Shown here: in pieces, positions 1-9,540 of the stretch
Position numbering within the stretch: position 1 is the first letter of the stretch
How the letters are laid out: each line of letters starts with the position of its first letter
Assembly (NCBI RefSeq): GCF_016863315.1
Contig: NZ_BOOQ01000016.1
Location: 106,809-170,808 of the forward strand
Direction: 5' to 3'
DNA from: Planotetraspora silvatica
Lineage (GTDB): Bacteria; Actinomycetota; Actinomycetes; Streptosporangiales; Streptosporangiaceae
DNA: 64,000 nt
Position numbers and translations under genes: made by a program
Notes under the pieces: generated by a model
Told to the model about the DNA's origin: nothing
What the model saw: the letters and a program-made list of their open reading frames with translations, nothing else
Database searches by the model: none

Positions 1-443
1 TCGTAGCCGCGCCCGACGAGGACGTCCATCAGTCCGGTCTCGTGGCTCGCGGCCGCCAGGCGCTCTCCCGTACGGCGGGCGGCCTTCTCCGCCTGCTCGT
101 CGCCGTCGAGCTGATCGACCACCTCGGCCAGGACAAGCGCGAGAGTCCGGTAGTCCCGGGGCGGCAGGCTCACCATCCGTTCCGGCCCGCCTCTGCGGTA
201 GACCTTCGCCGGCCGGCCGCTGCCCGGCCCCGTCCGGTCGTTGAGCCGGCGGAAATCCGCCTCCAGCAGTCCCGCTTCGACCAGCTTGTCGAGGTGGAAG
301 GCGGCGAGCGTGCGCTGGACGCCGATCGCTTCCGCCGCCTCGTTCCGCCCGACGTCCCGCCCCTGCGCGGCGACGAAGCGGTACAGCTCCCGCCGTACGG
401 GATCGGCGAGCATGCTCATCGACTCAAGGTCGTCGCTCTTCAC
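1..443 (-). CDS. ArsR-like winged-helix regulator, 3' end outside window
   Basis: The minus strand is open from a GTG at 443 to the window edge, about 147 residues, so the C-terminus is missing. The N-terminus reads as a winged-helix DNA-binding domain of the ArsR/HTH_20 type: a helix with LADPVRRELYRFVA near residues 12-25, a recognition segment with AEAIGVQRTLAAFHLDKL, and a wing ending in GRPAKVYRR. That wing is typical of regulators followed by an accessory domain. An in-frame ATG at 419 is an alternative start. It is divergent from the MarR gene at 565 and shares its promoter region. The ligand and targets are unknown. Confidence 0.75.
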   Translation of the reverse strand, partial: MKSDDLESMSMLADPVRRELYRFVAAQGRDVGRNEAAEAIGVQRTLAAFHLDKLVEAGLLEADFRRLNDRTGPGSGRPAKVYRRGGPERMVSLPPRDYRTLALVLAEVVDQLDGDEQAEKAARRTGERLAAASHETGLMDVLVGRGY

Positions 444-529
444 AGCCGGAGTCTAGGCGGCACCCAGGCGACGGCCCTGCCGGCGGACAAGAGATCGGGG
501 CCTCCGGCGGCGCACGGCCCGGGGGTTGG

Positions 530-541
530 TTCGGGTTCGAA
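530..541. promoter_or_regulatory. candidate MarR operator, copy 1
   Basis: TTCGGGTTCGAA lies 24 bases before the MarR start. It matches the pattern TTCGRRTTYGAA found twice more between this regulator and ribA. The wider arms are GTTC and GAAC. Autoregulation by the MarR protein at 565 is an inference. Confidence 0.5.
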
Positions 542-564
542 CAACTGGGTTGTACCGTGAGGGA

Positions 565-1029
565 ATGGACGAACCCGCGTGGCTCGACGAGCACGAGTTG
601 AGCGCCTGGCAGGCATTCCTCGCGACGGGCGCCATCATCAACCGCCTGGTCGAGCAGCAGCTCAAGGACGACTCGGGCCTGTCCCACTCGCAGTACGAGG
701 TCCTGGTCCGGCTGGCGGACGCGCCGGACGGAGAGCTGCGGATGACCGAACTCGCCGGCGCCGCGTTCACCTCCAAGAGTGGCCTGACCTATCAGGTCGC
801 CCAGTTGGAGAAGGCGGGCCTGGTCCGGCGGCGGGCCTGCCCCACCGATGTCCGGGGGGTCATCGCCTCGCTCACCGACGAGGGATGGGCCGTGCTCCGC
901 GCGGCGGCGCCCGGCCATGCCGCCCTGGTCCGTGAACTGTTCGTCAGCGGCCTCAGCCGGGAGGAGTTCGCCGGTTTCGCCGCAGGGCTGTCGGCGCTGC
1001 TCGGCCGGCTGTCCGTCCACGCCGGCTGA
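565..1029 (+). CDS. MarR-family transcriptional regulator
   Basis: This 154-residue protein has the MarR winged-helix layout: an N-terminal dimerisation helix, then LSHSQYEVLVRLADAP, a recognition helix with SKSGLTYQVAQLEKAGLVRRRACPTDVR split by the wing, and a C-terminal helix. The ATG at 565 was chosen because the fold begins there and a candidate operator occupies the DNA just upstream; a TTG at 526 is a less likely alternative. It reads in the same direction as ribA and the ribD-like gene. The matching palindromes in front of both this gene and ribA suggest it represses itself and that pair. Confidence 0.88.
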   Translation: MDEPAWLDEHELSAWQAFLATGAIINRLVEQQLKDDSGLSHSQYEVLVRLADAPDGELRMTELAGAAFTSKSGLTYQVAQLEKAGLVRRRACPTDVRGVIASLTDEGWAVLRAAAPGHAALVRELFVSGLSREEFAGFAAGLSALLGRLSVHAG

Positions 1030-1087
1030 CAGGCGACGGCACACCCAGTGAATGTCATCTGTCACGAGGAGCGGTTCGTGGGGGTTG

Positions 1088-1099
1088 TTCGAATTCGAA
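1088..1099. promoter_or_regulatory. candidate MarR operator, copy 2
   Basis: TTCGAATTCGAA is a perfect 12-base palindrome in the 128-base gap between the MarR gene and ribA. It matches copies at 530 and 1123. Confidence 0.55.
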
Positions 1100-1122
1100 G
1101 CAAAGAGTACGGTCTACCCCTG

Positions 1123-1134
1123 TTCGAGTTTGAA
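1123..1134. promoter_or_regulatory. candidate MarR operator, copy 3
   Basis: TTCGAGTTTGAA, flanked by G and C to give GTTC...GAAC, lies 23 bases before the ribA start. It is spaced 35 bases from copy 2, consistent with two repressor dimers on the ribA promoter. Confidence 0.55.
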
Positions 1135-1157
1135 CACCCATTCGATCGGAGTCCAGC

Positions 1158-1790
1158 ATGACCTCCACGCCAGCGGAAGCCGCCGTTCGAACCAAGGTCA
1201 GCATCCCCTTGCGCTTCGGCGACGGTTTCAGCGTCACGGCCGAGGCCGTCACCTTCCGGGGTCTGGCCGATGGCGGCGAGCACGTCGCCATGGTGTTCGG
1301 TGAGCTCGCCGTGGGGGAGATCCCGCTGGTCCGCCTGCATTCGGAATGCCTCACGGGAGACGTGTTCGGGTCCGCGCGCTGCGATTGCGGCCAGCAGTTG
1401 CGCGAGGCCGTCGAGCGTGTGTCCGTGGCCGGCGGGGTCCTGCTCTATCTGCGCCAGGAAGGCCGCGGCATCGGCCTGTACAACAAGCTCGACGCGTACG
1501 CCCTGCAGGACGAGGGTCTGGACACCTACGCGGCCAACGCGGCACTCGGGCTGCCGGAGGACGGACGGGACTACACCGTCGCCGCCCAGATGCTCGGTGT
1601 GCTGGGCATCGGCACGATCGACCTGCTCTCGAACAACCCCGACAAGGCGCGCCAGTTGTCCGGCCTCGGCGTGGCCGTCCGCCGCCGGGTGCCGACCGGG
1701 GTGTTCGCGACTGAGAGCAACATGCGCTACCTGCGCGCGAAGATCGACCGTACCGGACACACCATCGCCCTCACCGGACTCGCGAGCTGA
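1158..1790 (+). CDS. ribA: GTP cyclohydrolase II
   Basis: This 210-residue protein is a stand-alone GTP cyclohydrolase II, which opens GTP to the diamino-ribosylamino-pyrimidinone phosphate that starts riboflavin and some pyrimidine-fused antibiotic pathways. The zinc site is seen in LHSECLTGDVFGSARCDCG (three Cys), followed by LRQEGRGIGL and a phosphate-binding segment with NNPDKARQL. It lacks the fused DHBP synthase domain common in housekeeping RibBA. It sits 26 bases before a RibD_C reductase and behind two candidate MarR operators, with no recognisable FMN riboswitch, so it may be a dedicated second copy rather than the core riboflavin gene. That last point is an inference. Confidence 0.93.
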   Translation: MTSTPAEAAVRTKVSIPLRFGDGFSVTAEAVTFRGLADGGEHVAMVFGELAVGEIPLVRLHSECLTGDVFGSARCDCGQQLREAVERVSVAGGVLLYLRQEGRGIGLYNKLDAYALQDEGLDTYAANAALGLPEDGRDYTVAAQMLGVLGIGTIDLLSNNPDKARQLSGLGVAVRRRVPTGVFATESNMRYLRAKIDRTGHTIALTGLAS

Positions 1791-1816
1791 CGCCGAGAGC
1801 GGGGAAGACCGGAGCC

Positions 1817-2530
1817 ATGGCGAACACGGCGAACATCCCCCAGGCGGGGAACCCCCGTCCGTACGTGCTGCTCTCCGCCGCGGTGAGCGTCGACGGCTAC
1901 CTGGACGACACGGGCCCCGAGCGGCTGCTCCTGTCCAATGCGCTGGACTTCGACCGGGTCGACGACGTCCGCGCGGGTGTCGACGCCATCCTCCTCGGGG
2001 CCACGGCCGTACGTCGCGACAACCCCCGCCTGCTGGTCGGCTCGCAGGAGCGCCGGGCCGCCCGGGTCGCGAGGGGCCTGCCCGAATATCCGATGAAGGT
2101 CGTGGTCACCGGCTCCGGCGACCTGGACGCCTCCCTCGCGCTGTGGCACTGCGGCGGCGACAAACTGGTCTTCACGGTCGACTCCGCGGTGGCGAAGCTG
2201 CTCGACACGATCGGATCCCTGGCCGACGTGGTCAGCACCGGGCCGGTACTCGACTGGCCCGCCGTCCTCGACGAACTCGGCCACCGCGGCGTCAGGCGCC
2301 TCATGGTCGAGGGTGGCGGCTCCGTCCACACGCAGCTCATGTCCGCGAACCTGGCGGACGAGGTGCACGTGGCCGTCGCCCCCCTGCTGGTGGGACAGCC
2401 GCAGGCGCCGAGGTTCCTGGGCCCCGCGGACTATCCCGGCGGCCCCCTCGCCCGCATGCGGCTGATCGAGGCCCGGCCGATCGGAGACGTCGTCCTGCTC
2501 CGCTATTCGCCCAAGGAACGCGCCCGCTGA
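1817..2530 (+). CDS. RibD C-terminal-domain (DHFR-like) reductase
   Basis: This 237-residue protein matches the RibD_C reductase domain alone, without the N-terminal deaminase. An N-terminal strand with YVLLSAAVSVDGYL, the segment DAILLGATAVRRDNPRL, and the late motif RRLMVEGGGSVHTQL are the usual NADPH- and substrate-binding blocks. Such enzymes reduce the ribosyl side chain of the diaminopyrimidine made by RibA and RibD. It follows ribA closely, so it likely acts on the RibA product or a derivative. Which pathway the pair serves cannot be read from this window, since no lumazine or riboflavin synthase gene is nearby. Confidence 0.88.
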   Translation: MANTANIPQAGNPRPYVLLSAAVSVDGYLDDTGPERLLLSNALDFDRVDDVRAGVDAILLGATAVRRDNPRLLVGSQERRAARVARGLPEYPMKVVVTGSGDLDASLALWHCGGDKLVFTVDSAVAKLLDTIGSLADVVSTGPVLDWPAVLDELGHRGVRRLMVEGGGSVHTQLMSANLADEVHVAVAPLLVGQPQAPRFLGPADYPGGPLARMRLIEARPIGDVVLLRYSPKERAR

Positions 2531-2548
2531 CGGGACGCGCCTGCCGCC

Positions 2549-2583
2549 GGCGCCGTGACCGCTCCCGCCGTGTCACGGGCGCC
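2549..2583. terminator. hairpin between convergent genes
   Basis: GGCGCCGTGAC pairs with GTCACGGGCGCC with one bulged base and a 12-base loop. It lies between the ends of the ribD-like gene and the minus-strand SDR and may serve both. Confidence 0.6.
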
Positions 2584-2602
2584 GCGGCCGCTGCCCACCG
2601 CG

Positions 2603-3442
2603 CTACGACGCGACGTGGTCGCGCCAGGAGTGCCGCGGGACGAAGCCGAGGACCTCCCGGGCGCCGTCGATGGCGAGGAGCGTCTCGAACTCCCCGAGTT
2701 CGCGCGTGATCTCCACGCCGGGGAAGACCTCCTTCATCAGGTCCGCCGACGGCCGGTTCATCACGGTGTCGGCGGCCGCGATGACGAAGCTCCGGGCTCC
2801 CTGGACGGGTGCCTCCAGGGCCAGCCGGCAGGAGGCCGCGGCGTCCCGCGTGTCGATGTACCCCCACAGGTTCCAGCGGCGCAGTTGCGGGTCGTCCCAG
2901 AAACCGGGGAACGCCGGGTAGTCGTCGGGGCCGAGGATGTTCGAGAAGCGCAGCGCCACGAACGGAATGCCCGACCACTCGGCGACGTGCCCGGCGAGGG
3001 TCTCCGTGACCACCTTCGACAGCGCGTACGTCGAGGTCGGGAAGGGATAGTGGGCCTCGTCGACGGGTGCGTAGCGCGGAGGCACGTCGAACGGCAGGCC
3101 GAGGGTCGTCTCGCTGGAGGCCCAGACGACCCGGCCGATCTTCAGCTGCGCCGCGGCGAGGAACACGTTCGAGTTCATCACCGTGTTGTCGTTGAAGGTC
3201 TCCGACGGGGTCCTGAGACCCGGCGCCGGAATGTTGGCCAGATGGACGACGGCGTCGACGCCGTCGAGCACCTCGACCGCCTGGCCGTATTCGGTCAGGT
3301 CCGCGACGAGCACCTGGACCCCGAGGTCCTGCGGTCCCGGCCTGACATCGGTCGCCACCACGTCGAAGCCGTGTTCGAGCAGGTCACGCACCACGCTCCG
3401 GCCGAGCTTCCCGCTCGCTCCGGTGACGCAGATCCTCGCCAT
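2603..3442 (-). CDS. NAD-dependent epimerase/dehydratase (extended SDR)
   Basis: This 279-residue protein is an extended short-chain dehydrogenase/reductase. The Rossmann motif TGASGKLGRSV is at residues 7-17, the adenine-ring acidic residue follows in ATDVRPG, and the catalytic pair is in STYALSK (Tyr and Lys). The segment LRFSNILGPDDYP resembles sugar-nucleotide epimerases, but the substrate is unknown. It is divergent from the Pls-type synthetase across a 343-base gap containing two palindromes. Genomic neighbours do not settle its role. Confidence 0.88.
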   Translation of the reverse strand: MARICVTGASGKLGRSVVRDLLEHGFDVVATDVRPGPQDLGVQVLVADLTEYGQAVEVLDGVDAVVHLANIPAPGLRTPSETFNDNTVMNSNVFLAAAQLKIGRVVWASSETTLGLPFDVPPRYAPVDEAHYPFPTSTYALSKVVTETLAGHVAEWSGIPFVALRFSNILGPDDYPAFPGFWDDPQLRRWNLWGYIDTRDAAASCRLALEAPVQGARSFVIAAADTVMNRPSADLMKEVFPGVEITRELGEFETLLAIDGAREVLGFVPRHSWRDHVAS

Positions 3443-3501
3443 CGTTCCTCCTGTAGTGGTTCATGAGGGGTCAGGGGCCTACGGATACTCTTGTGACAAT
3501 C

Positions 3502-3517
3502 ATCCGCCATGGCGGAT
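3502..3517. promoter_or_regulatory. 16-base perfect palindrome, candidate operator
   Basis: ATCCGCCATGGCGGAT is a perfect palindrome lying between the possible -35 and -10 boxes upstream of the synthetase. This is the usual place for a repressor site. The binding protein is unknown. Confidence 0.5.
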
Positions 3518-3527
3518 ACAGGGGGCC

Positions 3528-3539
3528 ATATCTAGATAT
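3528..3539. promoter_or_regulatory. AT-rich palindrome
   Basis: ATATCTAGATAT is a perfect 12-base palindrome 10 bases downstream of the palindrome at 3502. It could be a second operator or part of a promoter. Confidence 0.35.
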
Positions 3540-3785
3540 ATCGGCTGTGACGCACGGCCGGGCGGGCCGACCCCCCATGCGGCGACCGTCGTCCGAGCCG
3601 TCGCCGGAAGTCCGCAGGGTTGTGGCAATCCCGGGCGTTTCCGTTATGTTCATGGAATAGATCCATATTGTTGGCTGTTCTGAACTGTACGAACGATCAC
3701 GGCGAAGGGCTCGATGCCCGCGCGGTACGCGCGATCCCCACTGGGGAGCCACTGCCAGGTACGCGGACATCGAAGGAGACTTGTT

Positions 3786-6700
3786 TTGCGTCCTTTCATC
3801 GCCGAGCCAGGCCATGACGCCGATCTTCTGTGGGACACCCGCGCCGTCTTCCTGTCGGGCGGGGCCGCTCCCCGGCCGAGGACGTTGATCGACATCCTCG
3901 ACGGCACGGCACGGCGCCATCCGCACGCGCTCGCACTCGACGACGGCCACACCCGTCTCGACTACCTCGGCCTGCGCGCCGAAGTCGACCGGATGGCGGA
4001 CGAACTGCGTGCCGTGGGCATCGGCCCCGGCGACCGCGTCGGGGTCCGCCGCCCGTCCGGCACGGCCGGGCTCTACGTCGCGATCCTGGCCGTCCTGGCG
4101 GCCGGCGCCGCCTACGTCCCCGTCGACGCCGACGATCCGGACGAACGGGCCGAGCTCGTCTTCTCCGAGGCGGGCGTCTGCGCGGTCCTCGGGGAGGGGC
4201 TCGACGTCACGGGCGCTCCGCTGGGCCGTACAGGACCTCCCGGCCTGGACGACGACGCCTGGATGATCTTCACCTCCGGGTCCACGGGCAAGCCCAAGGG
4301 CGTCGCGGTCACCCACCGCAGCGCGGCGGCGTTCGTCGACGCGGAGGCACGGCTGTTCCTCTCCGACCGGCCCATCGGCCCGGGCGACCGGGTCCTCGCC
4401 GGCCTGTCCGTGGCGTTCGACGCGTCCTGCGAGGAGATGTGGCTGGCGTGGCGGCACGGCGGCTGCCTCGTGGCCGCCCCCCGCGCCCTCGTGCGGACCG
4501 GCATGGACCTCGGGCCCTGGCTGATCGACAGGGGCATCACGATCGTGTCCACGGTGCCGACGCTGGCGGCCCTGTGGCCCGTCGAGACGCTCGACCGCGT
4601 CCGCCTGCTGATCTTCGGTGGCGAGGCCTGCCCGCCCGAGCTGGCGGAGCGGCTCGCCGTGCCGGGGCGGGAGGTCTGGAACACCTATGGGCCCACCGAG
4701 GCCACCGTCGTCGCCTGCGCCGCCCGGATGTCGGGGGAGGGCCCGGTCCGGATCGGCCTCCCGCTCGACGGATGGGACCTGGCCGTCGTCGACCGCAACG
4801 GTGAGCCGGTCTCCATGGGGGAGACCGGCGAGCTCGTCATCGGCGGCGTCGGGCTCGCCCGTTACCTCGACCCGGTCAAGGACGCGGAGAAGTACGCCCC
4901 GCTTCCGTCGCTCGGCTGGGAGCGGGCCTACCGCAGTGGCGACCTGGTGCGCGCCGAGGCCGAGGGCCTCATCTTCAACGGCCGGGCCGACGAGCAGATC
5001 AAACTGGGCGGCCGGCGCATCGAGCTCGGTGAGGTCGACGCCGCGCTGCAGGCGCTCCCGGGAGTCGCCGGGGCCGCGGCGGCGGTCCGCACGGCCGGCG
5101 CGGGCAACCAGCTCCTGATCGGCTACCTGGTCCCCGGTGAGGGCTTCGACCAAGATCTGGCGACGAGCCTGCTGAGAGAGTCGCTGCCCGCCGCGCTCGT
5201 CCCCCGCCTCGCGACGGTGGACGCGCTGCCCACCCGGACCTCCGGCAAGATCGACCGGGACGCGCTTCCCTGGCCTCTCCCCACCACCACACCGGGGGAG
5301 CGGGCGCCGGACGTCGAGCTCTCCGGCGCGGAGCTGTGGCTGGCGGAGCGCTGGGGCGACGTCCTCGGCGTCACCCCTGACCACCCCGGCTCGGACTTCT
5401 TCACCGAAGGCGGCACCAGCCTGGCCGCGGCGCGGCTGGTCTCCGCGCTGCGTGCCGAATACCCGGCCGCGGCCGTCGGCGACATCTACGACCATCCGAC
5501 GCTGGGCGGGCTGGCGGCCCGTCTGTCCGCGTCGGACACCGTGAAGATCGCCACCACCGACCGGGTCGTCACCCCGATGCCCCGGCGGGCGGCGGTCGCG
5601 CAGGCGGCGCTCATGCTGCCGCTCCTCACCATCGGCGCGCTGCGCTGGCTGACCGCGCTGGCCACGATCAACAACGTCGTCTCCCTGCCCTGGGCTCCCA
5701 CCGTCTCGTGGGGATGGGTGCTGGCCGGGTGGCTGCTGTTCTTCTCACCCGCCGGGCGGATGGCCGTCGCCGCCGGGGGCGCCCGGCTGCTCCTGCGCGG
5801 AGTGGGGCCGGGCAGCTACCCGCGCGGTGGCCACGTGCACCTGCGGCTCTGGTTCGCCGAGCAACTCGCCGCACGTCTGGGCGTCCCCGGACTGTCGGGC
5901 GCTCCGTGGGTCACCTACTACGCCAGGGCGCTCGGCGCGAGGATCGGCAAGGACGCCGACCTCCATTCCCTGCCTCCGATCACCGGGCTGCTCCGCCTCG
6001 GCGCGAACGCCGCCATCGAGCCCGAGGTCGATCTGAGCGGCTACTGGCACGACGGAGACCTCGTCCGCGTCGGTGAGATCCGCGTCGGCCCCGGCGCGAC
6101 CGTCGGCTCGCGCTCGACCCTGCTTCCCGGCGTCAAGATCGGCAAGAACGCCCAGATCGCCCCGGGATCCGCGGTGATCGGCACGGTTCCGTCCGGAGAG
6201 CGCTGGGCGGGGGCTCCCGCCGTACGGCAGGGCAAGGCGCGCAAGCCCGAGGAGCGTCCCGCGCGCACGCGGCGCTGGGTGGCCGGCTATGGCGTGTCCG
6301 CCCTGGTCCTGAGCCTGCTCCCGGTGGCCGCCGCGGTCCCGGGCCTCGCCGTCCTCACCGCCTTCCTGCGGCACAGCACGTCGCCGCTGGCCTCCGCCAT
6401 GTACGCCGTGCCGCTCGCGACGCTCGTCTCGATGGCCGCGTTCGCCCTGGCGATCTTCGTCTGCGTCCGGCTGCTCGCGGTCGGCCTGCGCGAGGGCAGC
6501 CATCCCGTGCACAGCCGCCAGGCCTGGCAGGCGTGGGCGAGCGGTCATCTGATGGCGATGGCCCGCGTCTGGCTGTTCCCGCTCTACGCCAGCGTCCTCA
6601 CGCCGTCGTGGCTGCGCGCCCTCGGCATGAAGATCGGGCGTGACGTCGAGCTGTCGACCGTCCTGGCGTTGCCGTCGATGACCTCCATCGGCGACGGCGC

Positions 6701-7651
6701 ATTCCTCGCCGACGACACCATGGTCGCGCCGTACGAGCTGGAAGGCGGGCGCCTGCGCGTCGCGAACGCCCGCATCGGCAAGCGGGCCTTCCTCGGCAAC
6801 TCGGGGATGACCGCCCCCGGCCGGAAGGTCCCCAAGGACGGCCTGGTCGGAGTGTTGTCCGCGACCCCGAAGAAGGCCAAGGTCGGCTCGTCCTACCTGG
6901 GCATGCCGCCGGTCAAGCTCCGCCGTACGGTGGAGGGCGGCGACCGCAGCCGCACCTACGACCCGCCCCGGCGGCTGAAGGTCGCCCGCGCGGCCGTCGA
7001 GCTGTGCCGGATCGTCCCCGCCATGGCCACGGTGGCGCTCGCCGTGCTCGTCCTGGCGGCCCTCGAACAGCTCGCCAGGTCGTACGGCTTCGGCGTCGCG
7101 GCCCTGCTGGGCGGGGTGGTCCTGCTCGGCGCCGGAGTCGCCGCGGCGGCGGTCGCGAGCCTGGCCAAGTGGATGATCGTTGGCCGGATCACCGCGGGCA
7201 ACCGTCCCCTGTGGAGCTCGTTCGTGTGGCGCAACGAGCTGGCCGACAACTTCGTCGAGGTGCTGGCCGCGCCGTGGTTCGCCGAGCCGTGGCTGGGCAC
7301 CGCCCCGCTGAACCTGTGGCTCCGCTCGCTGGGGGCCCGGATCGGCCGCGGCGTGACCTGCAACACCTACTGGCTCCCCGAAGCGGACCTGATCGAGCTG
7401 GGCGACGGCTCGTGCGTCAACCGCGGCTGCGTGCTTCAGACCCATCTGTTCCACGACCGGGTCATGAGCATCGATACGGTGGTCCTGCACAAGGGAGCGA
7501 CGCTCGGCCCGCACGGGGTCGTCCTGCCCGCGGCCACGGTCGGGGCGGACACCACAGTCGGCCCGGCGTCACTGGTGATGCGCGGCGAGTCCGTGCCGTC
7601 CCAGACCCGCTGGTTCGGCAACCCGATCGTGGCGTGGGCTCCGGCCGACTG

Positions 7652-7652
<1 letters not shown>
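3786..7652 (+). CDS. Pls/PosA-family membrane NRPS (poly-lysine synthetase type)
   Basis: This 1288-residue protein has the architecture of epsilon-poly-L-lysine synthetase. An adenylation domain spans about residues 30-530 (A3 TSGSTGKPKG near 160, A5 NTYGPTEAT, A10 TSGKIDRDAL). A carrier domain follows with its phosphopantetheine Ser in EGGTSLAAARL near 543. About six membrane segments then surround three soluble left-handed-beta-helix-like C-terminal domains. There is no condensation or thioesterase domain. Aligned by eye to GrsA, the pocket reads D-A-E-S-I-G-T-V-V-K, close to my recollection of lysine codes. The TTG at 3786 has AAGGAG at 3773-3778; the ATG at 3714 is an alternative. It overlaps the M1 peptidase gene. 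The product is probably a cationic homopolymer of Lys or a similar diamino acid (inference). Confidence 0.88.
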
Positions 7653-8962
<1,310 letters not shown>

Positions 8963-9008
8963 GGCCCGCTCTGAGGTCTGCGCCGGCGTCTGCGCTGATG
9001 TCTGCTCT

Positions 9009-9030
9009 GGCGCGGCCGGGAGGCCGCGCC
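9009..9030. terminator. hairpin between convergent genes
   Basis: GGCGCGGCC and GGCCGCGCC form a perfect 9-base-pair stem around the loop GGGA. It sits between the M1 peptidase stop and the stop of the minus-strand gene at 9033, so it can end both transcripts. Confidence 0.7.
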
Positions 9031-9032
9031 GG

Positions 9033-9428
9033 TCAGCGGTAGCGGAAGCCGTCCAGGAACCGCCTGAAGAGCCCGCCCACACGCGGCAGGGGCTCGCCGG
9101 GAGGCGGCGCCACCGGGCGCTGCCTGGCGATGGGCTGGTCGTAGTCGGTCCGCGCGATGGCGTCGACGACCTGGTGCTCGTCGAAGTCCTCCGACCCTTC
9201 GATCACGGGGACGAACCCCACCAGCATGCCGTTGCGCATGACCTGGGCCTCGAGGCCGGCCGTGCCGTCGGTGTCCCATTCCGCCTCCCGGCCGTCCGGC
9301 AGGGACACCCGAATCCCGAACTGGTAGACGCCGACTCTGGCGAGAGTTCCGTTGATGCCGCGCTCACGAAGCGCGTCCACGACCCGCCGTGCCCGATTCT
9401 CTTCCACCAGTCCCAAGATAATCGTCAC
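9033..9428 (-). CDS. hypothetical protein, 131 residues
   Basis: I do not recognise the family. The N-terminal 75 residues alternate hydrophobic strands and helices: an opening LGLVEENRARRVVDALRERG, then short strands with FGIRVSLPDGREAEWDTDG. This resembles a small alpha/beta ligand-binding or ACT-like fold. The C-terminus is proline- and arginine-rich and basic. There is no signal peptide or membrane segment. It is divergent from the phosphatase-fold gene at 9541 across a short promoter region with a perfect inverted repeat. Codon use is normal for the window, so it is likely a real gene. Confidence 0.6.
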   Translation of the reverse strand: MTIILGLVEENRARRVVDALRERGINGTLARVGVYQFGIRVSLPDGREAEWDTDGTAGLEAQVMRNGMLVGFVPVIEGSEDFDEHQVVDAIARTDYDQPIARQRPVAPPPGEPLPRVGGLFRRFLDGFRYR

Positions 9429-9466
9429 CCGACGTTCACGAGCACGCCGTCCTGACCGGGCTTACT

Positions 9467-9494
9467 TGAGCAAGTTATATAGACAACTTGCTCA
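9467..9494. promoter_or_regulatory. 10-base inverted repeat in divergent promoter
   Basis: TGAGCAAGTT and AACTTGCTCA are exact reverse complements separated by ATATAGAC. The element is AT-rich against its surroundings and lies between the hypothetical gene and the phosphatase-fold gene. It looks like an operator over a promoter. Confidence 0.55.
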
Positions 9495-9540
9495 CTCCCG
9501 GCGTCACACACGTGGTGTCCGGGCAGAGAGGACCGTACCT

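Larger units (their letters stand above)
3443..3785. other. 343-base intergenic region, divergent promoters
   Basis: No gene is supported here. The stretch is less GC-rich than its flanks near 3490-3545 and 3640-3690. It holds two palindromes (annotated separately) and a possible plus-strand promoter, TTGTGA at 3491-3496 and GATACA at 3515-3520 with 18 bases between. That would leave a leader of about 260 bases before the synthetase. Confidence 0.5.

Noticed and set aside
1030..1157. FMN riboswitch before ribA
   Set aside because: The gap is only 128 bases and I see none of the conserved RFN blocks; two palindromic operators fill it instead.
1270..2709. Plus-strand frame of 479 residues across ribA and the ribD-like gene
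   Set aside because: It is Arg/Ser/Pro-rich, out of frame with two recognisable enzymes, and lacks a start site.
3471..5495. Long minus-strand open frame of 674 residues
   Set aside because: It lies opposite the synthetase adenylation domain, is rich in Arg, Gly, Asp and Val without domain motifs, and is a typical mirror frame of GC-rich coding DNA.
7004..7651. N-terminal extension of the M1 peptidase frame
   Set aside because: The extra 216 residues overlap the synthetase in another frame and are Arg/Gly-rich. The family fold starts just after the ATG at 7652.
8971..9010. Degenerate GTCTGCGC/TGTCTGCTC repeat before the hairpin
   Set aside because: The units are imperfect and few, and fit loose low-complexity spacer rather than a functional array.
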